Origin: Amycolatopsis arida
GTDB taxonomy: Bacteria > Actinomycetota > Actinomycetes > Mycobacteriales > Pseudonocardiaceae
Reading direction: 5' to 3'
Length of the DNA stretch: 64,000 nt
Assembly: GCF_900115565.1 (NCBI RefSeq)
Contig: NZ_FOWW01000003.1
Span: 558,001-622,000, forward strand
In this document: positions 32,129-39,509 of the stretch, piece after piece
How the letters are laid out: every line of letters starts with the position of its first letter
Position numbering within the stretch: position 1 is the stretch's first letter
Program-made: the position numbers and the translations under genes
The notes under the pieces: model-generated
The model's input: only the letters and a program-made list of their open reading frames with translations
Databases searched by the model: none
What the model was told of the DNA's origin: nothing

Positions 32129-32179
32129 ATGGCCGCCGTCGGCCGTCTTCAGCATGCCCTTGTCCGGTCCGCGCGTTAG
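32129..32179 (+). CDS. Putative 16-aa leader peptide
   Basis: AGGGAGG at 32113-32119 stands 9 bp before ATG 32129 (an alternative ATG is at 32123). The ORF encodes MAAVGRLQHALVRSAR and stops at TAG 32177-32179, inside the loop of the hairpin below. A strong ribosome-binding site on so short an ORF just ahead of a resistance-type acetyltransferase suggests ribosome-mediated attenuation. This is inference from layout only. Confidence 0.45.
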   Translation: MAAVGRLQHALVRSAR

Positions 32180-32208
32180 CAGAGCGCGGTCCGGTCGTTC
32201 CAACGACC
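32164..32208 (+). promoter_or_regulatory. Overlapping hairpins (candidate attenuator) before the acetyltransferase
   Basis: Hairpin 1 is CCGG-T-CCGCGC / GCGCGG-T-CCGG (32164-32174 with 32184-32194), with its loop at the leader stop codon. Hairpin 2 is GGTCGTT / AACGACC (32193-32199 with 32202-32208), adjacent to the AGGGA ribosome-binding site of the GTG at 32220. They share bases 32193-32194, so they compete weakly. Confidence 0.45.
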
Positions 32209-32219
32209 AGGGATGACAC

Positions 32220-32735
32220 GTGACTTCCTCTTCTTCATCAGCCCGTGCTCGGCTGACCACCGACCGCCTTGTTCTTCGGCCATGGACCATGGCCGAGGCC
32301 ACCGCGGTCCTCGGCAACACCAGGTCGGTCCACTGGGCCGACGACTTCCCCGCTGAAGGTGATCGCGTCGTCGCGGGCCTCTTCGACCAGAATCCTGCAT
32401 GGCTCGGTGCACACGGCCACCGGCTGATCATCGAGCGCGACAGCGATCTGGTAGTGGGCTCGACAGGCCTGTTCTGGCCGCCCAGCGAGGGGACCCTCGA
32501 AATTGGATACGGCATCGTGGCTTCCCGTCACGGCCGGGGCTACGCCCCCGAGGCCGCCCGGGCTCTCGCCGAGTTCGCCCTCACAGTGACCGGTGTCCGT
32601 ACCGTGTTCGCCACCGTGGAGCTGTCGAACCCGGCCTCCGTCCGCGTGCTGGAGAAAGCCGGCTTCCGCCGGTGGGCCACCGAGGAGAACCTGGCCCGCT
32701 TCAGGATCACGAGGTCGAGCTGCCACGAGCGGTGA
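32220..32735 (+). CDS. GNAT-family N-acetyltransferase (RimJ/RimL-like)
   Basis: A 171-residue acetyl-CoA-dependent transferase. It shows the RimJ/RimL pattern: LTTDRLVLRPWTMAEA near the start, IGYGIVASRHGRGYAPEAARAL (motif A with the acetyl-CoA loop RHGRGY) and the closing VELSNPASVRVLEKAGFRR. The substrate could be a protein N-terminus, an antibiotic or a small amine. The GTG start follows AGGGA. The leader peptide and hairpins upstream resemble attenuators of inducible antibiotic-resistance genes. It converges with the MarR gene at 32900. Confidence 0.85.
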   Translation: MTSSSSSARARLTTDRLVLRPWTMAEATAVLGNTRSVHWADDFPAEGDRVVAGLFDQNPAWLGAHGHRLIIERDSDLVVGSTGLFWPPSEGTLEIGYGIVASRHGRGYAPEAARALAEFALTVTGVRTVFATVELSNPASVRVLEKAGFRRWATEENLARFRITRSSCHER

Positions 32736-32818
32736 TTCGTGGGCCGGCGGTGTGCCCACGGCCGCACACTGCCGCGGAGCCGGGGCCAGCACCGTCGTCC
32801 CCGGCCAACGCGCTGACG

Positions 32819-32865
32819 CGAACGGCGAACACGGTGACGGGAGCGGCAAACACGCGGACGTAGAA
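32819..32865. repeat. Inverted copies of the 21-bp repeat unit
   Basis: Bases 32819-32839 are the exact reverse complement of the unit at 2983-3003, and 32840-32860 is a diverged second unit. They lie in the 164-bp gap between the convergent acetyltransferase and MarR genes. Confidence 0.75.
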
Positions 32866-32899
32866 CGCGGACGCGTGGACGCGGCGTTTCGGGGCGGGG

Positions 32900-33355
32900 T
32901 CAGGGGAGGGTGGTGTAGGCGCGGGCGAAGCGGGTGAGGAGGTCGGCGAAGCGGGCGCGGTCGTCGGCCGACCAGTCGGCCATAGCCTCGGCGAACACCG
33001 ACCGCCGGAAGGCATGCAGTTCGTCGAGATGGCGGCGGCCGGTGGGGGTGAGCTCGAGCAGGGTCCGCCGGCCGTCGCGCTGGTCGGCGGCCCTGCGGAG
33101 CAGCCCCTCGGTCACCGCCCTGGACACGAGGCGGCTCGCCCTCGGCTGGTCGACGCTCATGGCCTCCGCCACCACGCCGACCGTGCACCCGCCCTCCTCG
33201 TGCTCCTCCACGGCGTCGAGCACGGCGAACAACGTCGGGTCCAGCCGCGGGCCGCCGCGTTCCTTCGCCATCCGGGCCAGCCGCCGCCGGCCCTGACTCC
33301 GCCGGAGCGCCACCATCGCCCGCTCGACCTGGTTCACCGGGTCCCCGTTCAGCAC
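32900..33355 (-). CDS. MarR-family transcriptional regulator
   Basis: A 151-residue winged-helix regulator: DPTLFAVLDAVEEHEEGGCTVGVVAEAMSVDQPRASRLVSRAVTEGLLRRAADQRDGRRTLLELTPTGRRHLDEL, flanked by dimerisation helices. The frame runs to 33430. GTG 33355 is chosen because GGGAGGTGGG lies upstream and the frame before it overlaps the operator. It diverges from a second winged-helix gene, and the 16-bp palindrome in the 67-bp gap is its likely operator. The ligand is probably a phenolic compound, given the dioxygenase nearby (inference). Confidence 0.9.
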   Translation of the reverse strand: MLNGDPVNQVERAMVALRRSQGRRRLARMAKERGGPRLDPTLFAVLDAVEEHEEGGCTVGVVAEAMSVDQPRASRLVSRAVTEGLLRRAADQRDGRRTLLELTPTGRRHLDELHAFRRSVFAEAMADWSADDRARFADLLTRFARAYTTLP

Positions 33356-33374
33356 TGTCCCACCTCCCCAATCC

Positions 33375-33390
33375 CATGTAATATTACATG
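33375..33390. promoter_or_regulatory. Perfect 16-bp palindromic operator
   Basis: CATGTAATATTACATG is a perfect palindrome in the intergenic gap between the divergent MarR gene and the winged-helix gene at 33423. It is strikingly AT-rich against the surrounding GC content. It is placed to control both promoters. Confidence 0.75.
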
Positions 33391-33422
33391 TAGTTGCCAG
33401 AATGCATTCAAGGCGGGGCGCC

Positions 33423-33899
33423 ATGGACACATCACCGGACAGGCCGATCGGCTACTGGCCGCGCCACGTGCACGAGCTGCTCGAGTCGACCATGACCGTA
33501 CGGCTGGCGGACCAGCGACTGACCCGCCGGCACTGGCAGGCGCTGAACGCGGTCACCGAGACCGCGCCCATCGCCCCGGCCGAGCTCGCCGACCGGCTCG
33601 CCCCCTTCCACACCGCCGAGCCACCCACTCTGGACACCGCCCTCGCCGACCTCACCACCCGTGGCTGGCTGGGCACCGACACCGAAGGGCGGATCGTCCC
33701 GACTCCCGCGGGCAGGCAGGAACACGCGCGCGCCCGCGGGGCCATCGCCAACTACCGGAAGCGGACGGTCGAGGGCATCAGTCAGCGACAGTACGCCGAC
33801 ATGGTCGCCACGCTCCGCCGGATGGCGGACAACCTCGAACGGATGGCGGCCGAACAGGGAATACCGCCCGAGGCCGGGACACCCTATGCTAGTAGTTGA
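33423..33899 (+). CDS. Winged-helix regulator, MarR-like
   Basis: A 158-residue protein with a MarR-like helix-turn-helix core (TRRHWQALNAVTETAPIAPAELADRLAPF ... LDTALADLTTRGWLGTDTEGRIVPTPAGRQEH) and a C-terminal helix (YADMVATLRRMADNLERMAAEQG). ATG 33423 is chosen over 33402 because GGCGGGG precedes it. Its stop overlaps the TTGAA-GT-TTCAA repeat ahead of the dioxygenase gene, with which it may be co-transcribed. It is likely a regulator of the dioxygenase. Confidence 0.8.
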   Translation: MDTSPDRPIGYWPRHVHELLESTMTVRLADQRLTRRHWQALNAVTETAPIAPAELADRLAPFHTAEPPTLDTALADLTTRGWLGTDTEGRIVPTPAGRQEHARARGAIANYRKRTVEGISQRQYADMVATLRRMADNLERMAAEQGIPPEAGTPYASS

Positions 33900-33909
33900 A
33901 GTTTCAATC
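33894..33909. promoter_or_regulatory. Inverted repeat upstream of the dioxygenase
   Basis: TTGAA-GT-TTCAA (33896-33907) lies 16 bp before the dioxygenase start. TTGAA/TTCAA palindromes are common sites for MarR-type regulators of ring-cleavage genes. It overlaps the stop codon of the upstream regulator. Confidence 0.55.
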
Positions 33910-33922
33910 GATTGGAGTCGTC

Positions 33923-34702
33923 ATGACGGCCGCGTCTCGGGTGCCGGTGCTCTACCTCAGCCACGGCGCCCCGCCACTGGCCGACGACCCCACCTGGACC
34001 CGCCAGCTGGCCACGTGGTCGGCGCATCTCCCCAGGCCGACCGCGGTCCTCGTGGTGTCGGCCCACTGGGAGGAGGCGCCGGTCACCATCGGGGCCACCA
34101 CGACCGTGCCGCTGGTGTACGACTTCTGGGGCTTCCCCGAGCGCTACTACGAGGTGACCTACTCCGCGCCGGGCGCTCCGGAGCTTGCCGAGAAGGTGCG
34201 CCGGCTGCTCGGCACCGGCGGGCACCCGGTGCACGAGGCACCCGACCGCGGGCTCGACCACGGCGCCTACGTCCCGCTGATGGAGATGTTCCCGGCCGCC
34301 GACGTGCCGGTGCTGCAGATCTCCATGCCCTCGCTCGACCCGCGGCGGCTGCTCCGGTTCGGCCGGCGGCTCGCCCCGCTGCGCGACGAGGGGGTGTTGA
34401 TCGTCGGCAGTGGATTCTTCACGCACAACCTGAGCGCGATGCGGACCGTCCAGGAGCCCGACGGCGAGCCGCCCACCTGGTCGGCCGAGTTCGACCACTG
34501 GGGCGCCGAGGTGCTCGCCGCCGGTGACCTCGACGCCCTCCTCGACTTCGAGCACAAGGCCCCGGCCGCCGCGGTCGCGCACCCGCGTACCGAGCACTTC
34601 GCGCCGCTGTTCGTCGCGCTCGGCGCCGGGGGCGGCTCCGTACGGTCGGTCATCGACGGCTACTGGTACGGCTTGTCCAAGCGTTCGCTGCAACTTGACT
34701 GA
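33923..34702 (+). CDS. LigB-family extradiol dioxygenase (DODA-like)
   Basis: A 259-residue member of the class III extradiol dioxygenase family that includes E. coli YgiD (4,5-DOPA dioxygenase). Expected metal/catalytic His are visible: H14 (YLSHGAPPL), H48 (VSAHWEE), H113 (LDHGAYVPLMEMFP), H168 (GSGFFTHNL) and HPRTEHFAPL near 220-225. It probably opens catechol-like rings; the true substrate is unknown. ATG 33923 follows TTGGAG. MarR-like genes and operators immediately upstream indicate induction by an aromatic ligand. Confidence 0.9.
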   Translation: MTAASRVPVLYLSHGAPPLADDPTWTRQLATWSAHLPRPTAVLVVSAHWEEAPVTIGATTTVPLVYDFWGFPERYYEVTYSAPGAPELAEKVRRLLGTGGHPVHEAPDRGLDHGAYVPLMEMFPAADVPVLQISMPSLDPRRLLRFGRRLAPLRDEGVLIVGSGFFTHNLSAMRTVQEPDGEPPTWSAEFDHWGAEVLAAGDLDALLDFEHKAPAAAVAHPRTEHFAPLFVALGAGGGSVRSVIDGYWYGLSKRSLQLD

Positions 34703-34782
34703 AGCCGCGCGATGTCGCCCGCGCCATCCGACCCAGCGGGAAGGGTCTCCATCCGCGCCGCCGTGCCGGAGCCGACGAACAG

Positions 34783-34819
34783 GAACGGGCCCGGAAGCGT
34801 CTCGCTCCCGGGCCCGTTC
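34783..34819. terminator. Bidirectional hairpin terminator
   Basis: GAACGGGCCCGG (34783-34794) pairs perfectly with CCGGGCCCGTTC (34808-34819), with further AGCG/CGCT pairing inside. It lies between the convergent dioxygenase and chaplin-repeat genes and can serve both. Confidence 0.8.
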
Positions 34820-34862
34820 ACATCGGCATCGTGGTCTCGGCTCACCGAGTCCGCGGCGGCTC

Positions 34863-37775
34863 CTACCGGAGGTGGGAACCGCCACCGAGGCCGTCGAGCA
34901 CCGCCTGGAACAGGCTCGTCGGGTTGTTGTCCAGCTGGGCGAGCGCCGGCACCTCGGCTTGCGGCATCACCTTGACCGAGTCCAACGACGGCAGGGTTCC
35001 GAGGTCGAGCCGTGGCAGCACGTCCTCGGCCGGGGTGAGCGCGTCCAGCGGCAGGCCGCTCACCCCCGGCAGCTCGGACCGCTCGGCCGGCCCGGCCAGC
35101 CCCGGCAGGTCCACCCGGTGCAGACCGCGCACCCCGCCGGTGAGGGGCAGGTCGGCGACGGGCAGCGAGGGCAGCCCGTCGATCGGCAGCTCGGAGCCGG
35201 TGACTGGCGGATCGAGCCGCGGCTCCTGATTGTCGACCGTGATGGTGGTCAGGTTGCTGGCCTGGCTCGTCGCCTCGCCCAACACCTCGATCGGCAGGTT
35301 CCAGACCTGCGCCACAATGACTACCGGTGTCTGGGTGTCGATGCCAGTGAAGGTGCTCAGGTCAGGTTGGCTCGTCGTGGTGATCCCACTGACCTTGCCC
35401 GTGGTGACGTTGTGCCCCACCGCGTCCGCGAGCCCGGCGATGGCGACCGAGTTTCCGAAGAACTGCGCTACCGCGGCCAGCGGCAGGTCGAAGATGTTGC
35501 CGGAGAAACCACCGTCGACGCCCGAGGTGGTGATGTCCCCACCCGAGGTCACGTCGGTCAGGTTCCGGCCCTCACCGGTCGCCTTCGCCACCACCGCGAC
35601 CGCGTCCCCGAACGCCTGCGCGACGGGCATGCCCTGCGCGCTGATGACGTTGCCGGCCAGGTCGCCGCCCGCACCGTTGGTGATGCTGTCGCCACCGGCG
35701 GCGGCCACGACGTCATTGGTGCCCTTGCCGGACACCAGGGCGCCGAGGCCGGCCGACGCGTTGGAGACGGTACCCGCACCAGCGACCGGCGCCGCGAGGA
35801 TATTGCCCGCCATCGCGCCGTTCACGCCGTCGGTGTCGGCGTTCCCACCCGCGATCGCGTCGGTGAGGTTGTCGCCCTCACCCGAGGCGGTCCCGACGAG
35901 TGACCCACCGAGCCCGTGTGCCTGCAGTGGTGCCGCCACCGGCACATGCCCGATGTTGCCGGCGAGGCCGGCCTCGCTGCCATTGGCGATGGCGTCGCCA
36001 CCGGCTTCGGTGATGGTGTCGGCCACCGCCGAGCCGGTGCCCCGCCCGAGGTGTGAGAGTCCGACGCCGAACACCTGGGCCGGGATCGACAGCGGGGCGG
36101 CGAGCAGATTGGAGCTGCCGAAGCCGTCGTCGTCCGCGGTGTTGATCTTGTCGCCGGCCTTGATCCGCTTCACCTCGGTGGCCTCGCCGGTGCCCTGACC
36201 GAGGTAGGAGGCACCCACACCGAACATCTCGACGGGCACGGCCGCCGGAACCCCGACGAGATTGCCTCCCAGCGTCGAGTCGTCGCCGAGGGTGCCGTTG
36301 TAGCCACCGGCCTGCACGTGCTTCGCCTCGTGCGAGACGCCGGAGGCGTTGCCGATGTGCGAGACGCCGACGCCGAAGGTCTCGCCGGCCAGTGCCAGCG
36401 GCAGGTGTGCCCCGTTGCCGCCGATGAACGACTCGTTGCCGTTGGTGTAGGTGTCACTGCCGACCACCGCGACGGTGTTGCAGTCGTGCGCGGCATGCGC
36501 GTTGCCGATGTAGCTGCCACCGACACCGCAGGCCTCGACGGGCAACGCGATCGGAACGTCGGCGAGGTTTCCGCTGCCCATCGACTTGACGCCCGTGGTG
36601 CTGGACTGCCCACCCGCCTCGGCCGCACCGGAGGACCAGCCGTGCGACCCGGCCGAGCCCAACACGTGGCCGGTGGAGGCGTTGCCGATCCAGGACGCGG
36701 CGACACCGGCGATGTTCCCGGTCACCGCGCCCTGCGGCTGGGCGATGTTGCCCGCGACGAAAGCGTTCTTCCCACCGGTCTGGATGTAGCTCGGGACGTT
36801 GTTGATCCCCGGCTTCTTCGCGGTGCCGGCCTCGGCCTCGGCGGAGGCGCAGGAGACCGAGTCGGCGTCGGAGCCCCAGGCACTGGCGGCGTTGCCGTTG
36901 AGGCGCAACGGCAACGCGACCGGCGCGCCCACGACGTTGCCGGAGACACTGCCGCCGTCTCCGTTGGTGTAGATCCAGCCGCCCGACTCGCCCGCGGTGG
37001 CGGCGGTGTAGTCGCTGTAAGCGTTGGCCAGGATCCACGAGCCGGCGTTACCGGTGATCTGGATCGGGGTGGCGAACTGGCCCGCGAGAACGTTGCCGGA
37101 GGCGGCGGACCCGGTACCGCTCGTCGAGATGTTGCCGGTCTCGGTCACCTCCTGGCTGGCCGTTCCGTGGGTGTAGCCACTGCCGCCCACCAGACCGCCG
37201 GCGTTGCCCGAGACCTGGACGGGCAATGCCCAGTCGAACACGAGCGCGTTACCGGCGGTACCCGAGTGGTGGCCTTCGGTGACCGTGTCGTCGTGACTGT
37301 GGTAGGCCTGGCGGCAGTCGCTGCCGTCGACGGCGGCGTCGCCGACGACGCTGATGACGTTGCCACAGACTTGGATCGGGGCGACGATGTCGCCGTCGAG
37401 CTTGTTGCCCTTCAGAATGTCGTCGGTCGGTTCGAAGGAACCGCCGGAGGGCAGGTGTTCGGCGATTCCGGAGGTCTCGAGTGGGACCGTCGAAACAATC
37501 TCGCCGACCTTGGTCTTTCCGGTGGCTTCGTGCACTGGCTGGGTGACCGACTTGGTGCTGATGTCCTGCTCGTGCCCCGGCAGGTTCGCCTGTCCCAGTG
37601 GGGTTCCGACAGCGTTGTCGTGGAACTGGATCGGGATGCCGAGACTCAGGTCCACCGGGCTGAGGGGAGCGTCCGGATCGACCTTCTCGTCAGCGGAGGC
37701 GATACCCGTACCGAGCATCAACAAGCCACCCGTGACCAGCGCGGTCTGTAACCCGCGCTTCGCCCAGGTCTGCAT
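34863..37775 (-). CDS. Giant secreted chaplin-like repeat protein
   Basis: A 970-residue exported protein with a signal peptide (hydrophobic TALVTGGLLMLGTG, cleavage after ASA near residue 28). About 14 degenerate repeats of 45-65 residues follow, each with a hydrophobic strand pair like GNxxAxPxALPVQVxGN, then a Gly/Ser/Asp/Thr-rich spacer with TNG or TGG. The repeat PIQVCGNVISVVGDA (Cys 137 and 154) has the Cys pair and sequence type of chaplins, the small amyloid-forming surface proteins of Streptomyces; another Cys pair is in VEACGVGGSYIG. Later repeats lose Cys. A Pro/Leu-rich C-terminus ends GGGSHLR; no LPXTG is present. AAGGAGA precedes ATG 37775. A surface-coating or amyloid role is inferred. 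Confidence 0.8.
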   Translation of the reverse strand: MQTWAKRGLQTALVTGGLLMLGTGIASADEKVDPDAPLSPVDLSLGIPIQFHDNAVGTPLGQANLPGHEQDISTKSVTQPVHEATGKTKVGEIVSTVPLETSGIAEHLPSGGSFEPTDDILKGNKLDGDIVAPIQVCGNVISVVGDAAVDGSDCRQAYHSHDDTVTEGHHSGTAGNALVFDWALPVQVSGNAGGLVGGSGYTHGTASQEVTETGNISTSGTGSAASGNVLAGQFATPIQITGNAGSWILANAYSDYTAATAGESGGWIYTNGDGGSVSGNVVGAPVALPLRLNGNAASAWGSDADSVSCASAEAEAGTAKKPGINNVPSYIQTGGKNAFVAGNIAQPQGAVTGNIAGVAASWIGNASTGHVLGSAGSHGWSSGAAEAGGQSSTTGVKSMGSGNLADVPIALPVEACGVGGSYIGNAHAAHDCNTVAVVGSDTYTNGNESFIGGNGAHLPLALAGETFGVGVSHIGNASGVSHEAKHVQAGGYNGTLGDDSTLGGNLVGVPAAVPVEMFGVGASYLGQGTGEATEVKRIKAGDKINTADDDGFGSSNLLAAPLSIPAQVFGVGLSHLGRGTGSAVADTITEAGGDAIANGSEAGLAGNIGHVPVAAPLQAHGLGGSLVGTASGEGDNLTDAIAGGNADTDGVNGAMAGNILAAPVAGAGTVSNASAGLGALVSGKGTNDVVAAAGGDSITNGAGGDLAGNVISAQGMPVAQAFGDAVAVVAKATGEGRNLTDVTSGGDITTSGVDGGFSGNIFDLPLAAVAQFFGNSVAIAGLADAVGHNVTTGKVSGITTTSQPDLSTFTGIDTQTPVVIVAQVWNLPIEVLGEATSQASNLTTITVDNQEPRLDPPVTGSELPIDGLPSLPVADLPLTGGVRGLHRVDLPGLAGPAERSELPGVSGLPLDALTPAEDVLPRLDLGTLPSLDSVKVMPQAEVPALAQLDNNPTSLFQAVLDGLGGGSHLR

Positions 37776-37977
37776 GTGCAGATCTCCTTTTCGTTGAATT
37801 CCCTTACGGGTCTTTCGAGGTGTTCCACGGAGCCCACACTGCTGAAGGCGTGGAGCACTCGATGGGGCGGACACGCGTCGACGCGTGTCACAGGGGGAGG
37901 AACGGGAGAGCCACGAGGACGCGCGGCCGGGGAAGAGGACCGGCAGGGCGCGTCGGCTAACCCGCGAGGGTGGAACT
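37776..37977 (-). promoter_or_regulatory. Leader of the chaplin-like gene with a 20-bp perfect palindrome
   Basis: The interval carries a perfect 20-bp palindrome at 37870-37889 (GACACGCGTC followed by its complement) and a longer imperfect inverted repeat (CGAGGTGTTCCACG with CGTGGAGCACTCG) closer to the gene. They may act as terminator for the upstream gene, operator, or mRNA structure. AAGGAGA gives a strong ribosome-binding site. Confidence 0.5.
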
Positions 37978-39117
37978 TCAGTCGGGCGTGACGCCGGGCT
38001 GGGAACCCGGGGTCAGCGGCAGGTGCCGCACACCGGACCGGACGGTGCCGATCACGGTGCCGTCGACAGCGGCCAACGCACCGGCGACATCGCCGAGCAT
38101 CAGGCCGTCGAGGTGGCCACCGCCGGTCGTCCCGCCGGGGGCGGCGGGCACGGTCGGCGGAGCCAGGGGAAGGCGCACCGGCTGCACCGGTGCACCGGTG
38201 TCACGGTCGCCGCCGAGGCGCCGTGGGGCGAAGTCCGCGTACCGAGGATCGGCCACGGCACCCAGCACGTGGTGGGTGGTGGCGGGAACCTTGACCGTGA
38301 AGACTTCCGTGTGATCAGCCGGTGGCACGGGCTGCGGGGGCACGACCGGCGAGGCGGTCCCGTCGCCCGGCCTGCCGAGTTCCGTGGGCAACTCGGGCAG
38401 GCGGACCGCGGGGAGCAGGCCGGCGGCCCGGTCCGGGCGCAGGAATCCCCACACCTCCGTACCGAGCTCGGCCGGCCGGGCGACCGCGCGCGCGATGACC
38501 TCCGGGGCGTCCTGGGGCTGGCGCACCATGTGCTCCAGTGAGTCGGCTGTGTCCCTGACCGGCCGGAGCACCGCGCGGTCGGTGAGTCCGTGAACCGCGG
38601 TGCGGAACTCGTCGACGGCCTCCTGGTCCACGGCGACCCGGCGGGCCGGACGGCGCTCCACCCGGACCTCGTCGTCGGCGGCGGCATGGGCGACCGCGCC
38701 GACGTCCCGCAGGCCGAGCACGGCCGCGTTGGTGACGGCGGCGATGCGCGACCGGTCGGCCCCGCGGGCCGGTCCGTCCCCGCCGTTCCGGGCGGAGCCG
38801 TTCCGGGCGGACCACCTGGCCTCGACGACCTCCGCGGAGGGCGCGCGCTCGACCGACCGCTCGCGGGCGTGCCGCCGCGTCTCCTCGGGCGACGGAGTCT
38901 CCGCGCGGCGGACGGGCTCGGTGTCGTGGTCGGCTCGTGCACTGTGGACAGACGGGGTGGCGGCGGGGACGGTGTCCGCGGCGGTGGCGGCGGTGCCGGC
39001 GAGGACCCAGGCGACGGCGGTGCCAGCGAGGGCACCACCGACGGCGACGAGGAGTCGGGCACACCAACGACCGGCGCGCGGCGCGCGTCGCTCCTTGGTT
39101 TCCGCCACCGTGTCCAC
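37978..39117 (-). CDS. Secreted or membrane-anchored protein of unknown function
   Basis: A 379-residue protein with a basic N-terminus and a hydrophobic segment (LLVAVGGALAGTAVAWVLAG) ending ATAADT, which may be a signal peptide or anchor. The rest is hydrophilic, rich in Arg, Glu and Pro, with a helical middle (VDEFRTAVHGLTDRAVLRPVRDTADSLEHMV) and a Pro-rich C-terminal part. I recognise no domain. GTG 39117 is preferred because GGGAGA lies 5-6 bp upstream; GTG 39108 is also possible. It is encoded 202 bp upstream of the chaplin-like giant on the same strand, suggesting a shared surface function. Confidence 0.7.
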   Translation of the reverse strand: MDTVAETKERRAPRAGRWCARLLVAVGGALAGTAVAWVLAGTAATAADTVPAATPSVHSARADHDTEPVRRAETPSPEETRRHARERSVERAPSAEVVEARWSARNGSARNGGDGPARGADRSRIAAVTNAAVLGLRDVGAVAHAAADDEVRVERRPARRVAVDQEAVDEFRTAVHGLTDRAVLRPVRDTADSLEHMVRQPQDAPEVIARAVARPAELGTEVWGFLRPDRAAGLLPAVRLPELPTELGRPGDGTASPVVPPQPVPPADHTEVFTVKVPATTHHVLGAVADPRYADFAPRRLGGDRDTGAPVQPVRLPLAPPTVPAAPGGTTGGGHLDGLMLGDVAGALAAVDGTVIGTVRSGVRHLPLTPGSQPGVTPD

Positions 39118-39340
39118 CGTTCTCCCGAAGTCCTGGCCGGAACCGGATGCGCGGACATCCGTATCCCTGTCGAGACCAAAGCCCCCAAGCCCCGCGTGAC
39201 GTCGACGTCGAGGCGCGAGGCCGAAAACCCGAGCCGCGGACCGCACGCGCCGCGGCACATTTCGCTGGGGTACCAGGAGATTGGCAGACCTCGCCGGCAG
39301 CGCGCATCCCTCGCGCCACTTGACCGCTCGATCGTGTGAA

Positions 39341-39355
39341 GAACACTGCGTGTTC
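39341..39355. promoter_or_regulatory. Inverted repeat between divergent genes
   Basis: AGAACAC-TGC-GTGTTCT (7-bp arms counting the flanking bases 39340 and 39356) lies in the 392-bp gap between the divergent 379-aa protein gene and the permease gene. A second, looser repeat, CGAAC-ATGAC-GTTCG, follows directly. The rest of the gap shows nothing I can name. Confidence 0.45.
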
Positions 39356-39509
39356 TCGAACATGACGTTCGGTGATCGACGCAGCGAGCGTCCCCTCACC
39401 GGCCGCCCGCCGCCCGGAACGTGTCGATCGGCCCTCGGGTGTCCTGTGCGGCGGTGCCCTGGCTCGGATCCGCGCCGCCCATGTCGGCCTGGCCCGCTAC
39501 GGTGTGGCC

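Larger units (their letters stand above)
31859..32219. other. Leader region between dnaB and the acetyltransferase
   Basis: After the dnaB stop, TAGGGT (31869-31874) could be a -10 hexamer. An open frame from GTG 31885 to a TGA at 32121-32123 would encode about 78 residues without recognisable features. Its stop touches the next ATG. The end of the interval carries the short leader ORF and hairpins listed separately. Confidence 0.4.

Noticed and set aside
39354-39372. LexA box at CGAAC-ATGAC-GTTCG
   Set aside because: The spacer is 5 bp, not the 4 bp of the LexA consensus, and the outer T/A pair is missing.
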